A DNA stretch of 64,000 bases. It comes from Culex pipiens pallens (Eukaryota; Arthropoda; Insecta; Diptera; Culicidae). The notes under the pieces were generated by a model. It was not told where the DNA came from. It worked only from the letters and a program-made list of their open reading frames with translations, and did no database searches. Position 1 is the first letter of the stretch, and each line of letters starts with the position of its first letter. This document shows positions 35,173 through 44,364 of the stretch, piece by piece. Where the stretch lies: the NCBI RefSeq assembly GCF_016801865.2, contig NC_068938.1, positions 48,629,808 through 48,693,807 on the forward strand, in the 5' to 3' direction. Made by a program: the position numbers and the translations under genes.

Positions 35173-36571
35173 AAAAGAACATTAAATACATTCAAGGGAA
35201 ATGGAAAAAATATAGAAATTGTATGGAAAAAAGAAATTGAAAAGTACCTGACTTTAATTTGAAACAAATTGTAACAGATTGAAAAAAATACAGGAATTTG
35301 AAAAAAAAAATTAATGAAAAAGAAAGAAATCCAAAGACATGGGAAAAAAAAGAAATTGGTAAAAAGGAAAAACGAAACATTGTTTAAGAAAATTGTAGGA
35401 AAATTAAAAGATTAAAAAATACATAAAAAATTGAAAAAAAATCTTAATAAATGGCAAAATTTGAAACAATTACAAACTTCCATCAGAAATCGAAAGCAAT
35501 TCAAAGAAAAATTTAAATGGATGAAATTGATTAAAATTTAAAGAATTTGAATAAAATTGAAAGAAATAAAAAAAAAAAGATTGAATTTTCAATAAAGTGA
35601 ACGTAATTGATAGAGATTTTTAGAAAATGAGATGAGTTATAATTTGTAGAAGATGAATGAAATTTAAAGAAATCAAATGAAAATGGAAAAAAGAAAATAA
35701 TTTGGAATAAATTAAAAGCAACTAAAAAAAAGCAAGAAAAAAAAAAAGTTGCGGAAAAAATAAATAAATAAACAAAATTAATAAAAAAATCGAAAAAAAT
35801 CATATGTTGAAAAATTCAAAAAAAATCTATATTTATTATATACAAAGAAAAAAAAGAGTTCAAATGAAAATTACGAAAAATAGTTTTTGTTAGGGGAATG
35901 GAAATAAAATGAAAGATATTTTTTAACTTTGTGATTTTTCACGCTCAAAAATTGCAATTTTCACGGGGACCATAATTTCAAACACTAAATTTCACGGAAC
36001 GTGAAAAATGTTAAAATTTCCCTTATCATTTTTTGTTAAAATTTTATGAAATACTTTTCATCTTACATTACATGGTTTTCTTCGATCAACTATACATTTT
36101 CGTCGCCAATTAGAAAATCTTTTCTAACATTCTATGTTCTTTTGAGTCAAGTTTGTTCTTAACATGATGTAATCTAGAATAATATTTTAAAGATAAATTC
36201 ATTAAATCTTGTAAAAATGGATTTCAAATTTCCACAAAGATTGTTTAATCAAATTCTTGATTTCGTGAACATTCCACGGGACTTTAAATATTTTATATAT
36301 TTAGAAAAGGCCTAATTTTTTAGATCAAAATTAATTTTTTGAAGCAAAATTCATCGAATCTTGTATACATTTAATCTTCTTGTTCCTTTTGTTTTTCCAC
36401 CTTTTGAAGAAAATGGTAGCCAAATTGTTTTATTAAAAAAAAAAAATTGTTTTGCTGGTGCGTGACGAACTTTATGGATGAAGCTTTATTGTCACACTTT
36501 TTAATGAAAAACTAATATAATTTACATAAAAAACTTGGTTAACTCATCAAATGTCAAAATAATGAGAAAAT

Positions 36572-37487
36572 CGAGTCCCTCCGTCCCAGAGGTTGTGGTG
36601 ACCTCCTGGCCCACAGGTGCGCACGCGGGTTTCGGGTCGCGGACCCTCCGGGTCTCCGGACCGTCCCGCAGAGCCGGCGTGGTGGTCGCCGAATCCTACA
36701 CCTGCCCGAGACTAACACCTTCAATTGAAGGAATAGTCCTTCAATAAAGAAATTCACGCACGAGTTACCCAACTTTTCACACATGGTTACAATACGATCT
36801 TCAGATCCAAGAAAATTACCTGGCCTCGCCCAAGCGTATTACGGTTGGGTTGGGATGACCGCGTGTTAGGTTGACGTCACTCGGTCGGTTTTCCTAAGCT
36901 ACAGAGTGCACATGTTTTAAAGGTTTGAACCGAGCTACAAATAATCTATCTACTCACAAAGCACACTCCCTATCGGCGCGTTGGGCCTAGTAAAAACGTT
37001 CAAAACCACAGGTTTCAATTTGAACTAAAATTTAGGAAGGTACAATTAGATCACAAGCTGAACCTAGTCTTCTTCTTGCCACTCACTATGACGATCGGCA
37101 AACTCTGCGACCGCTTCGCTGATTGTACTTCCACTTGGACACACGCGTGTGCACAGCTTGCCGGTCAAATTGAAAAGACCTGTCGTTGCCTTAACCTTTG
37201 GCCCGCTACGTTCCAAGGACAAGGTCCCCGGTCACAAATACAGACGAGGTGCCCTTCGGGTTTTATGGACATTATATGTGTTAAGTATCCGGCGAACGAT
37301 GAGTACTGTTCTGTGACTCGGTTAGAGTGAGAAGTTCCAGCGAATGCCGCCAGAGGCACTGAAGGTGCCGAAGGGAAAGATAATGCAACGCTGCTTTCCA
37401 TGTTCGTTAGGGTAGTTTAGGTAACTTTCGCCTCGTATGGAGTGCACATACAACAAATCGATAGGTGGTTCCTGTAACCAGGTTACA
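36572..37487 (-). repeat. 3' LTR, truncated
   Basis: 916 bp, equivalent to 45574-46489 of the other LTR without indels and with about two substitutions (near 37415 and 37472). The distal part, matching 44365-45573, is missing. The LTR instead joins host sequence directly after aatgagaaaat, with no microhomology that I can see. Confidence 0.93.
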
Positions 37488-37501
37488 TTTCCCCCTTCCT
37501 C
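37488..37501 (-). promoter_or_regulatory. Polypurine tract
   Basis: On the minus strand gaggaagggggaaa lies immediately upstream of the 3' LTR start TGTAAC. It primes plus-strand DNA synthesis during reverse transcription and fixes the LTR boundary. Confidence 0.88.
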
Positions 37502-38428
37502 AACAAAAAAAAATTATGCAAGAATTTTTTTTACACTTATACGATCACTTAAACTGAATTGATGAGGGCGCTTTTGTTCCTTACTTATTATTTTAGTTCT
37601 CAACGATTATTTTTAGAACCACAGCGTAACTAATCCAACATTTGATTTCGTTTACGAAGCGCACTGGAATACTGTTTGTCGTCCTGCTTCTTCAGATTAC
37701 GTGTTCTTCCTAATTCCGATTTTTCCCGTTTATTATACGACTTGCAGATAAAAATCCACTATGACCCGTACTCGATTCCGCGTGAATCATAACTGAAGGT
37801 CATTCCTTCTCTTGCCGCTTATTGAATTCAGCTATAGAACAATGTATTCCCTTGTTAGGAGATATACTCCTCCGTTTCAGATAGTTATCCGAACAAAATG
37901 GCTAATTTTAGTACCTTTGTTGAACTCAGTTTGGTTCCATAAATTCCGCCTAAAGTTTTATATTTTCCTACTCTTTTTTTCTAACCTAGTCTGAGAGCGT
38001 ACGCCACTAGCTTTTTGCTCTCGTGTACTAAACCGCTTTACCGACTTGCAGGCCGACAACCTCGGCAAATCAAAACAATTCAAACGTCAGTCCCGTCGCG
38101 AGTTTTTTCGCTCTTGTTTGCGGTTTTTGACTTTTATCTAAATATTCTTCGATTTATTTCTAAAAATTTATTAACTAAATTAAGTAAATAGTGGAGGTGG
38201 TTATTATTGTGACATGGTTTAGGGGTTGTTTACTTAAGAAAAATGAAAATGAGCTATTAGACAGCGTCGGGAAGGGAAAAGGTGGGGAGTGTTTGAATGG
38301 GGTATTGTTTATGGTTTGCAGAGAAGAGAATTAAAGAAAAGATGGTGGTAAGTCTGGTTTGGTTTGTTTACCCTCAATGTACTTTAGTTTAGTTTAGAGT
38401 TGTACAAGCTAGTGCTTTTATCCCAAGA

Positions 38429-41400
38429 TCAACGTTTCTGGAGATCCGCGGAACGGAAAACTCCCAATTTTTGACCGGTTAAATCTTCCAGTTCGTAGCA
38501 ATGACTACCCAACTTGGCGATAACCTTGGCGGGAGAGTAAGTGTTTGCTAATTTAGCATTAAATCTTTTCGCCTTATTAGATAACCCATAATTTTTCTTC
38601 AACACTACTTCCCCTTTTTCAAAAGTGGGGGCTTTCGCTTTCGAGCGGAGGTTATAATACTTCCCGTAGCGATCGTAAGCTTTTTTTAGGTTGAGTTTCA
38701 CTTTTTCAAATATTATTTTCATGTCCTCTCCCAGTTTCTCGGCTTCCTGTTCTGTTCCTCCGTTGGTTTCCCTGATCCGCGAATATTCTTCCCCGGAACT
38801 GATATAGTTGCGCCCATGATTGATGAAGTAGGGCGTAAACTCGGTAGATTCGTGTACTGCGGTCCTGATGGCAAGGGCCACTTGGTTGATATTTTCGTCC
38901 CATTCGCGTTGATCGTCCTTGAGGTACGTCCGAATGGCCGCAACAATGACTCGGTTCACTCGTTCGGTCGGATTGTTGGCCGGGTGGTAGCTCGCATTCT
39001 TCCAGTGATTAACCTTGTACCTTTTCAACAAGTTCCCAAACAACGCGGATTTAAATTGCGGTCCGTTGTCAGAGATTACGATTTCGGGGACCCCGAACTG
39101 CAAAAATACCATCGATTCCAGAAACGCCACTAGGGCGGTAGTCTTGGCCTCCCTCATTGGTTGAATGATCACGAATTTCGAGAAATGGTCGGTGATCACC
39201 AACAGGACCGTGTTCCCGTGCTTAGACCGGGGAAATGGTCCCATGTAGTCGACGGAAATCATCTGCCAGGGCATGCTAGCCACCTTTGATCGACCTATCG
39301 GCGGAACTCGAGCTGTGTTGGGATATTTCGAGGTTCTGCAGACTTCACAGCCTCGACAGAACCGCTTCACGTCGACGGTCATGCCGGGCCAGTAGTACTT
39401 CTCCTGGATCTTTTTCAACGTTTTGTAGAACCCGAAGTGGGCCACGCTGTGCTCGGCGTCCAGAATCAGTATGCGTTCGGCTTTCGTAGGAACCATCTTC
39501 CACTCGAATCGTTGATCGTTTGGAGTTGAGCTAGCAACGAACTTATAGACCTTTCCTCGGATCACCCGGAAGTCTTTGTACCGCTCCTCATCCTTGGCGA
39601 TGTTCTTCTTGAGCCGCTCGAGATCTAGATCTATCGTGAACACATCCGGTTCTGGAACAGCTCTGGACAGGGCATCTGCCACCACGTTTAACTTCCCTTT
39701 CCTATATTCCAGGATGATGTCGTGTTGCTGCAGTTTCAGTGCCCATCTGACCAGCCGCGCGGAGTTGCCCTCAATGCTGACCTGATTAAGCCACTTCAGC
39801 GATTGCGCGTCGGTGACGACCTTGAATCTGGTGCCCTCCACATAGTGTCGAAACTTCTCTATGGCCAAGATTACGGCGAGGCATTCCCGTTCAGTTGCAG
39901 AATACTTCACTTGGGTTGCTGAGAATTTCTTCGAAAAGAACGCGATTGGACGACGGATTCCGGCCTGATACTGCACCAAAACAGCTCCAGCGGCGACTAA
40001 GGACGCGTCTGACTCGATGACGAAAGGCTGGGAGAAGTCCGGATTGGCGAGCACCGGTGGGGATGTGAGTAAACTTTTGATCTCATTCAGAGCCTTTTCC
40101 GCTCGTTCGGTCCATCCAATCTTAGACTTTCCCTTCAGGAGGTCCGTAATCGGTGCGAGCACCGTACTGTAGTTCGGGATGAATTGTTTGTAGAACCCGA
40201 CCATGCCTAACAGTCTACGAATCTCCTTAATTGTAGTCGGTGCGGGGTAGCTCAAAATGGGTTCGAGCTTTTGGCTATCGATCGACAACCCTTCTTCCGT
40301 CAGGACGTAGCCCAAGTAGGAGATTTTCTTTTGACAAAAGCGAGATTTTTCGATACTGATTGAAAGGTTGGCAGCGGCCAGGCGATCAGCAATCTTCTGC
40401 AACAACTGAAGATGTTCCTCGAAAGTGTGGGAGGTGACGACGATATCGTCCAGATACACGAAGACGTTCGGTTCCAGGTCGTATCCCAGCACTTTGTTCA
40501 TCAGCTTGGTTTGTGTTATAGGCGCTCCTGTCAACCCAAACGGCATCACCTTGAAGCGGTAAAGGGACTTCCCAGCTCGGAACGACGTGTAATCTCGACT
40601 TTCCATCGCTAGCGGTATTTGCCAATACGCCTTGGACAGATCAATGATCGAGAAGAATCGGGCTTTCTCAATTCTCCCGAGAATTACCTGCATGTCCGGG
40701 AACGGATACGCCTCCTTTTTGGTCACTTCGTTGACTCGACGACAATCGAGGCACAACCGCCATTCTCCGGACGACTTTCGGACCGGGAGCAACGGATTAC
40801 ACCAATCTGAATCCGACTCTTCAATCACGTCGAGCTCCTTCATCCTCTCGATCTCTTTGTCCATTTCTTTCTGAATGGTCGGTGAAACTCGATACCGTGG
40901 CGGTTTCTTCGGCCGCTCTCCTTCTAAAATTTCGATTTTATGTTCCAAAACATGAGTTCGTCCTAATTTTCCGTTTCCCATCAGCTTACGCACTACAGCT
41001 AGAAGTTGTTTATTCTCAGTTGGGGACAGCGGATGCTCCGTCTCCACACTCACGATCGGCTTCTGATATGGAGGTTCTACAGCCGGAAGCTCGAGACTAA
41101 GATCTTCCTCAACGGGTACCGGTCGGATGAATCCCGTATCCGGTTCGAGAACGAGGTTGATCTCTGCCGATTCTTCGGCGAAGTACGTCTCGATAAAATT
41201 GATCGAGATCTCGTCCACGCCTACTTCGTTAACGTTCAACTGAGTGAGTTGCCCATGTTCTTCTACCGCGGGTGTGATCTTGAACAACTTCCAGAACTCG
41301 TTCCCAAGAATCAATTTCTTGGCCAGATTAGGTACGAACAGGGTAGGGATCACCTGGGTCACTCCTCGGAACGTGTATGGGATATAAACGGAACTCAAGC

Positions 41401-41818
41401 AGTTGTGTGCGGTTCCATCAGCGGTTCGGATCTTCAATTTCGTGGGAGACCTAGTGAAGTTGTGTTTGTTGAGCAGCTCGGCGTCACTTAGAATACATGC
41501 CTCCGCTCCTGAGTCTAACAGTCCTTCGACAGAAGTCCCGAAGATCGAAACGGTCACATAAGGGCACCGATTTTCCCGAACGTTGATGGTCAACAGTTCA
41601 GAAAAACGATCGAATGAGCTGTCGGGAGTGTTATTTGCGTTGGAAGAGGTCCTCCCTAATTCCCTTCCAAGAATGGGTTTTTTTGGTTCTCCATTCTGGG
41701 GTGATTTTCCGGACAGTTCGCGGTCGTGACGTCTGGTCTTCCGCACACATGGCAAAACAGCTTGATGTTCCTCTGGCATCCTCTCCAGAAATGCCCGAAC
41801 TGACGGCAGTTCCAGCAT
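38429..41818 (-). CDS. pol: Pol polyprotein (PR-RT-RNase H-IN) of Ty3/gypsy element
   Basis: An intact frame of 1129 codons, in the -1 frame relative to gag and overlapping its end by 163 nt. Translation should enter by frameshifting near 41677, so the ATG at 41818 is probably not used. Domains: aspartic protease with LLDSGAEACIL (D102); reverse transcriptase from about 300 to 520 with IIDLSKAYW (D393) and the catalytic YLDD (455-458); RNase H about 595-700 (D604, D670 in VVTDAQSLKWL); integrase with an HHCC zinc finger (H790, H794, C824, C827) and the DD35E triad D857, D917, E952; then a basic C-terminal tail (about 1065-1129) in the position of the GPY/F module. All catalytic residues are present, so it may be active. 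It copies element RNA and inserts the DNA in the nucleus. Confidence 0.97.
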   Translation of the reverse strand: MLELPSVRAFLERMPEEHQAVLPCVRKTRRHDRELSGKSPQNGEPKKPILGRELGRTSSNANNTPDSSFDRFSELLTINVRENRCPYVTVSIFGTSVEGLLDSGAEACILSDAELLNKHNFTRSPTKLKIRTADGTAHNCLSSVYIPYTFRGVTQVIPTLFVPNLAKKLILGNEFWKLFKITPAVEEHGQLTQLNVNEVGVDEISINFIETYFAEESAEINLVLEPDTGFIRPVPVEEDLSLELPAVEPPYQKPIVSVETEHPLSPTENKQLLAVVRKLMGNGKLGRTHVLEHKIEILEGERPKKPPRYRVSPTIQKEMDKEIERMKELDVIEESDSDWCNPLLPVRKSSGEWRLCLDCRRVNEVTKKEAYPFPDMQVILGRIEKARFFSIIDLSKAYWQIPLAMESRDYTSFRAGKSLYRFKVMPFGLTGAPITQTKLMNKVLGYDLEPNVFVYLDDIVVTSHTFEEHLQLLQKIADRLAAANLSISIEKSRFCQKKISYLGYVLTEEGLSIDSQKLEPILSYPAPTTIKEIRRLLGMVGFYKQFIPNYSTVLAPITDLLKGKSKIGWTERAEKALNEIKSLLTSPPVLANPDFSQPFVIESDASLVAAGAVLVQYQAGIRRPIAFFSKKFSATQVKYSATERECLAVILAIEKFRHYVEGTRFKVVTDAQSLKWLNQVSIEGNSARLVRWALKLQQHDIILEYRKGKLNVVADALSRAVPEPDVFTIDLDLERLKKNIAKDEERYKDFRVIRGKVYKFVASSTPNDQRFEWKMVPTKAERILILDAEHSVAHFGFYKTLKKIQEKYYWPGMTVDVKRFCRGCEVCRTSKYPNTARVPPIGRSKVASMPWQMISVDYMGPFPRSKHGNTVLLVITDHFSKFVIIQPMREAKTTALVAFLESMVFLQFGVPEIVISDNGPQFKSALFGNLLKRYKVNHWKNASYHPANNPTERVNRVIVAAIRTYLKDDQREWDENINQVALAIRTAVHESTEFTPYFINHGRNYISSGEEYSRIRETNGGTEQEAEKLGEDMKIIFEKVKLNLKKAYDRYGKYYNLRSKAKAPTFEKGEVVLKKNYGLSNKAKRFNAKLANTYSPAKVIAKLGSHCYELEDLTGQKLGVFRSADLQKR

Positions 41819-44040
41819 AGTACGTTGTTCTCGGTCTCCGGCGCGTTTTGGTTCGGTTCTCCTTGTTCTGGTCTAGCGAATCGTCGAGGTCGGGATCTGG
41901 ACATCGCATTGACTTCCTCTCCATACGGTTCTTCGTCCGGTGGGTACGCATAAGCTCCGTCTTCTTCCAGGCAATTGACATGATACGGTCGCGGGCGGGG
42001 TGCGTACGTGCGATAAACCGACTTGTCCAGCTCATGGCATAGATCGCTCAGCAGGTCTACAGTCAGGTTCTCGGGTCTCATGAACGCAAAATGAGGACGG
42101 TACCAGTCCTTCATGTTATCAAATAAGATACTGCACAACTCGCCGTCACCCAAAGGTCTACTCATCTGCTGATTTAATCGCTCGATTTCACTTCGGTAGA
42201 TCTGGAACGTTTCATTAGGGTATTGCTCTCGATTTCGGATCTGTCTCGCTAGTACTTTTTCCTTGTTCGGAGTTTCAAATCGAAGGCGGAGTTGGTGCTT
42301 CAACATTTGCCACGATGCAAATTTGTGACTAAACGTGTAGTACCAGGTTTCCGCGACGGATTCCGATTTAAAGAGGAAATTAGCCTTTCTCAACAGTTCC
42401 TCGTCGCTGACTTGGTTATTCCCAGCGAGTATCTCGACGCGTTTTACAAACTCTTCGACTGACATGACCTTCTGATCGCCGCTGAATTTGATTGGCCACT
42501 TGTTGATCGGGATCCGGTGATTGTCATATCGTCCTTCGAACCCACGTCTCCCTGGGTCATAATCTGGAACCGACCCCCGGTCCATGGACCGATTAGGACT
42601 TGGTTGTTCGGGCCTTCCACCTGACTCGCGGTATCGTTCGAATTCTCCTTCCGTACCCCGTTGTCCGTGATTTCGATCCGGCCACCGATCTGGGTTTCCC
42701 GAAGAGTTGCCTCGCGACAATTCGCGGTTTCTTGAATACCGGTCCAAATTTCCACGGCCAAATGGCGGATTCTGGCTTGGGGAACCACGATTTCCATCAT
42801 TTCCCAACGAAGGATCTCCCCTAATTCCGTCGTTATTCTCCGGGTTTCGATTTCGCGTGTCGTAACCTTGGGCTCCATCTCCGTCCGGATAATTGTCCGG
42901 TAATCCTTGATCGAACGGGGTATCTCGCTGCCGGAAGTCCGGGTTACCTGACCCACGTCCATCGATCGGCCTTCCTCTGGGGTTGGCGTTGATTCCATTG
43001 CCGCCTGGAGGAGGCTCTGACCGATCCCGGTATGGTCTTCCGCCAGCCTGGTTGTTGCCGAGGTTCAGGTTTCCGATTTCCGGTTCCTCGGTCTCGTCTC
43101 GATTTCGATGCTGATTTTGGTCAATAAATGTGAGCATACTTTGCATTAATTGATCCATCATTCCTTCCATTCGGGTTGTTAAAACGTCGTCCACAATCTG
43201 ACTAAGTTCAGCTCTCACGTTCGGGTTCAGTCTGGAATTCCTTGGCGGCACCGGTGCTGTTTCATCGACGTACGGTGACGAATGCTCCGATGGTCCGTGA
43301 TTTTGCGTGCTCTGACGATTCTGGCCGCCTCTCGCTAGGGGAGAGTCGAAGTTACCACCGTGCGAAGAATTCGCTCCAGTATTGTCAATCCACGAGTTTG
43401 ATGCCAAATCGAAGATAAGCCTTCTGGGAGGCGCTGTTTCCGGGTTTGGGGTCGGATTGGTCGTTCGTCTCGGCACGGTTCCCGTGCGACTTCTCCCGGG
43501 TTGCGTATTCGGACCCGCTCCACTTTGTGCTCCGTGCACATTTGACTGCGTTCCGGCGCCATCGGGATTACTCTGTCCACTTGTGTTGGACAGCTGAGGT
43601 CCCCCAGAAGCGTTCCTCCGCGGTCCACCTTGAGGACTGGCGTAAACTCCAAAGTAAAAGTCAATTTCCTCCAACAATTCATTCTTTACCATGACCTGGT
43701 CTCTCGTCGGCGCCTCGGTACGCAGAACACGTAACCGGATGTGTCTCAACCGTGTTAATAACTCTGACCTGGCACCGCATCGTTCCAATTCATATCGCAA
43801 GTCGACGAGCTTGGATTGTATAAAGTTCGTGTCTTGGATAATCGTTCGACGAGAGGTCAGGACAACAGGTTGGTTCATTTCTGCCAACTGGGCACGTCGC
43901 AACACCAGCCTCCGATCCTCCAATTGAAGATGCGAAATGTTTATTTGTCGGAGGTTCAACTCATACTCCACTTCGTCGGGTAAGAGCTCGCTCGGGTTCA
44001 AATACGTTCCCAGACCGACTTGATTGTTATTTGAAGCCAT
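41656..44040 (-). CDS. gag: Gag polyprotein of Ty3/gypsy element
   Basis: An intact 794-codon frame starting 302 nt after the primer site. Residues 20-130 are a charged, helix-rich N-terminal region; 135-505 is long low-complexity sequence rich in G, N, P, R and S; about 507-677 is a retrotransposon capsid domain (PINKWPIKFSGD through ELDKSVYR); a CCHC knuckle is at 742-755 (CWNCRQFGHFWRGC). A second cysteine cluster at 763-776 (CHVCGRPDVTTANC) has valine where the knuckle histidine would be. The protein should assemble cytoplasmic virus-like particles and package element RNA. Its length is well above many Ty3/gypsy Gags because of the disordered insert. The slippery site for pol lies eight codons before its stop. 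Confidence 0.95.
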   Translation of the reverse strand: MASNNNQVGLGTYLNPSELLPDEVEYELNLRQINISHLQLEDRRLVLRRAQLAEMNQPVVLTSRRTIIQDTNFIQSKLVDLRYELERCGARSELLTRLRHIRLRVLRTEAPTRDQVMVKNELLEEIDFYFGVYASPQGGPRRNASGGPQLSNTSGQSNPDGAGTQSNVHGAQSGAGPNTQPGRSRTGTVPRRTTNPTPNPETAPPRRLIFDLASNSWIDNTGANSSHGGNFDSPLARGGQNRQSTQNHGPSEHSSPYVDETAPVPPRNSRLNPNVRAELSQIVDDVLTTRMEGMMDQLMQSMLTFIDQNQHRNRDETEEPEIGNLNLGNNQAGGRPYRDRSEPPPGGNGINANPRGRPIDGRGSGNPDFRQRDTPFDQGLPDNYPDGDGAQGYDTRNRNPENNDGIRGDPSLGNDGNRGSPSQNPPFGRGNLDRYSRNRELSRGNSSGNPDRWPDRNHGQRGTEGEFERYRESGGRPEQPSPNRSMDRGSVPDYDPGRRGFEGRYDNHRIPINKWPIKFSGDQKVMSVEEFVKRVEILAGNNQVSDEELLRKANFLFKSESVAETWYYTFSHKFASWQMLKHQLRLRFETPNKEKVLARQIRNREQYPNETFQIYRSEIERLNQQMSRPLGDGELCSILFDNMKDWYRPHFAFMRPENLTVDLLSDLCHELDKSVYRTYAPRPRPYHVNCLEEDGAYAYPPDEEPYGEEVNAMSRSRPRRFARPEQGEPNQNAPETENNVLCWNCRQFGHFWRGCQRNIKLFCHVCGRPDVTTANCPENHPRMENQKNPFLEGN
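41677..41683 (-). promoter_or_regulatory. -1 ribosomal frameshift heptamer A AAA AAC
   Basis: In gag frame the codons are CAA AAA AAC, giving the canonical slippery A AAA AAC. Slipping back one base yields AAA CCC ATT, which reads straight into pol (KPILGRELG). It lies within the gag/pol overlap, 21 nt before the gag stop. A downstream stimulatory structure was not evaluated. Confidence 0.88.
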
Positions 44041-44344
44041 GTTGAGAAATGATTTTTTTTTTTGATAATTCCTTGTTTTTTTTTCAATAATTTTTAAATA
44101 ATTATAAGTTATGCTAATTCAAATTTAAAGTAAGCAAACCCCAATTTTTCACCCCGTTATACAATTTCCCAAATACCAATAGATTCGCGAATAGATTTCC
44201 CTAAATTCTACCTTTATTTTCCACTGATCGCGCCCGGAATAATCCTAATTTACTCGATTTGCAAATACTGTGTCGTTCCGAGAATAATCGTTTTTTTTTT
44301 TTTTTCTACAACTACAACTCTCTAAAGCGCCCTAATCAATTATC

Positions 44345-44362
44345 GCCCCACGTTGGGCGCCA
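44345..44362 (-). promoter_or_regulatory. Primer-binding site for tRNA-Lys(CUU)
   Basis: On the minus strand TGGCGCCCAACGTGGGGC, two bases (TT) after the 5' LTR end GTTACA. It is complementary to the 3' 18 nt, including CCA, of insect tRNA-Lys(CUU) as I know that tRNA. It primes minus-strand DNA synthesis. Confidence 0.92.
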
Positions 44363-44364
44363 AA

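Larger units (their letters stand above)
31626..36571 (+). repeat. Left copy of a 4.95-kb direct duplication
   Basis: Matches 46490-52691 in order and orientation over its whole length, apart from a palindromic insertion present only in the other copy. Some stretches of several hundred bases look identical (for example 32820-33430 against 48950-49560); others differ by a few percent. It starts atctaagcatggtg and is cut by retrotransposon LTR sequence after aatgagaaaat. It contains two MITEs, a GC-rich block (33330-34370) and decayed A-rich satellite-like DNA (35180-35880). No gene is supported; paired frames in the copies are conserved simply because the DNA is duplicated. Confidence 0.93.

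Noticed and set aside
38816..41491. Several plus-strand frames of 60-160 codons across the retrotransposon
   Set aside because: All lie antisense to gag or pol with no domains; they are shadows of the real minus-strand genes.
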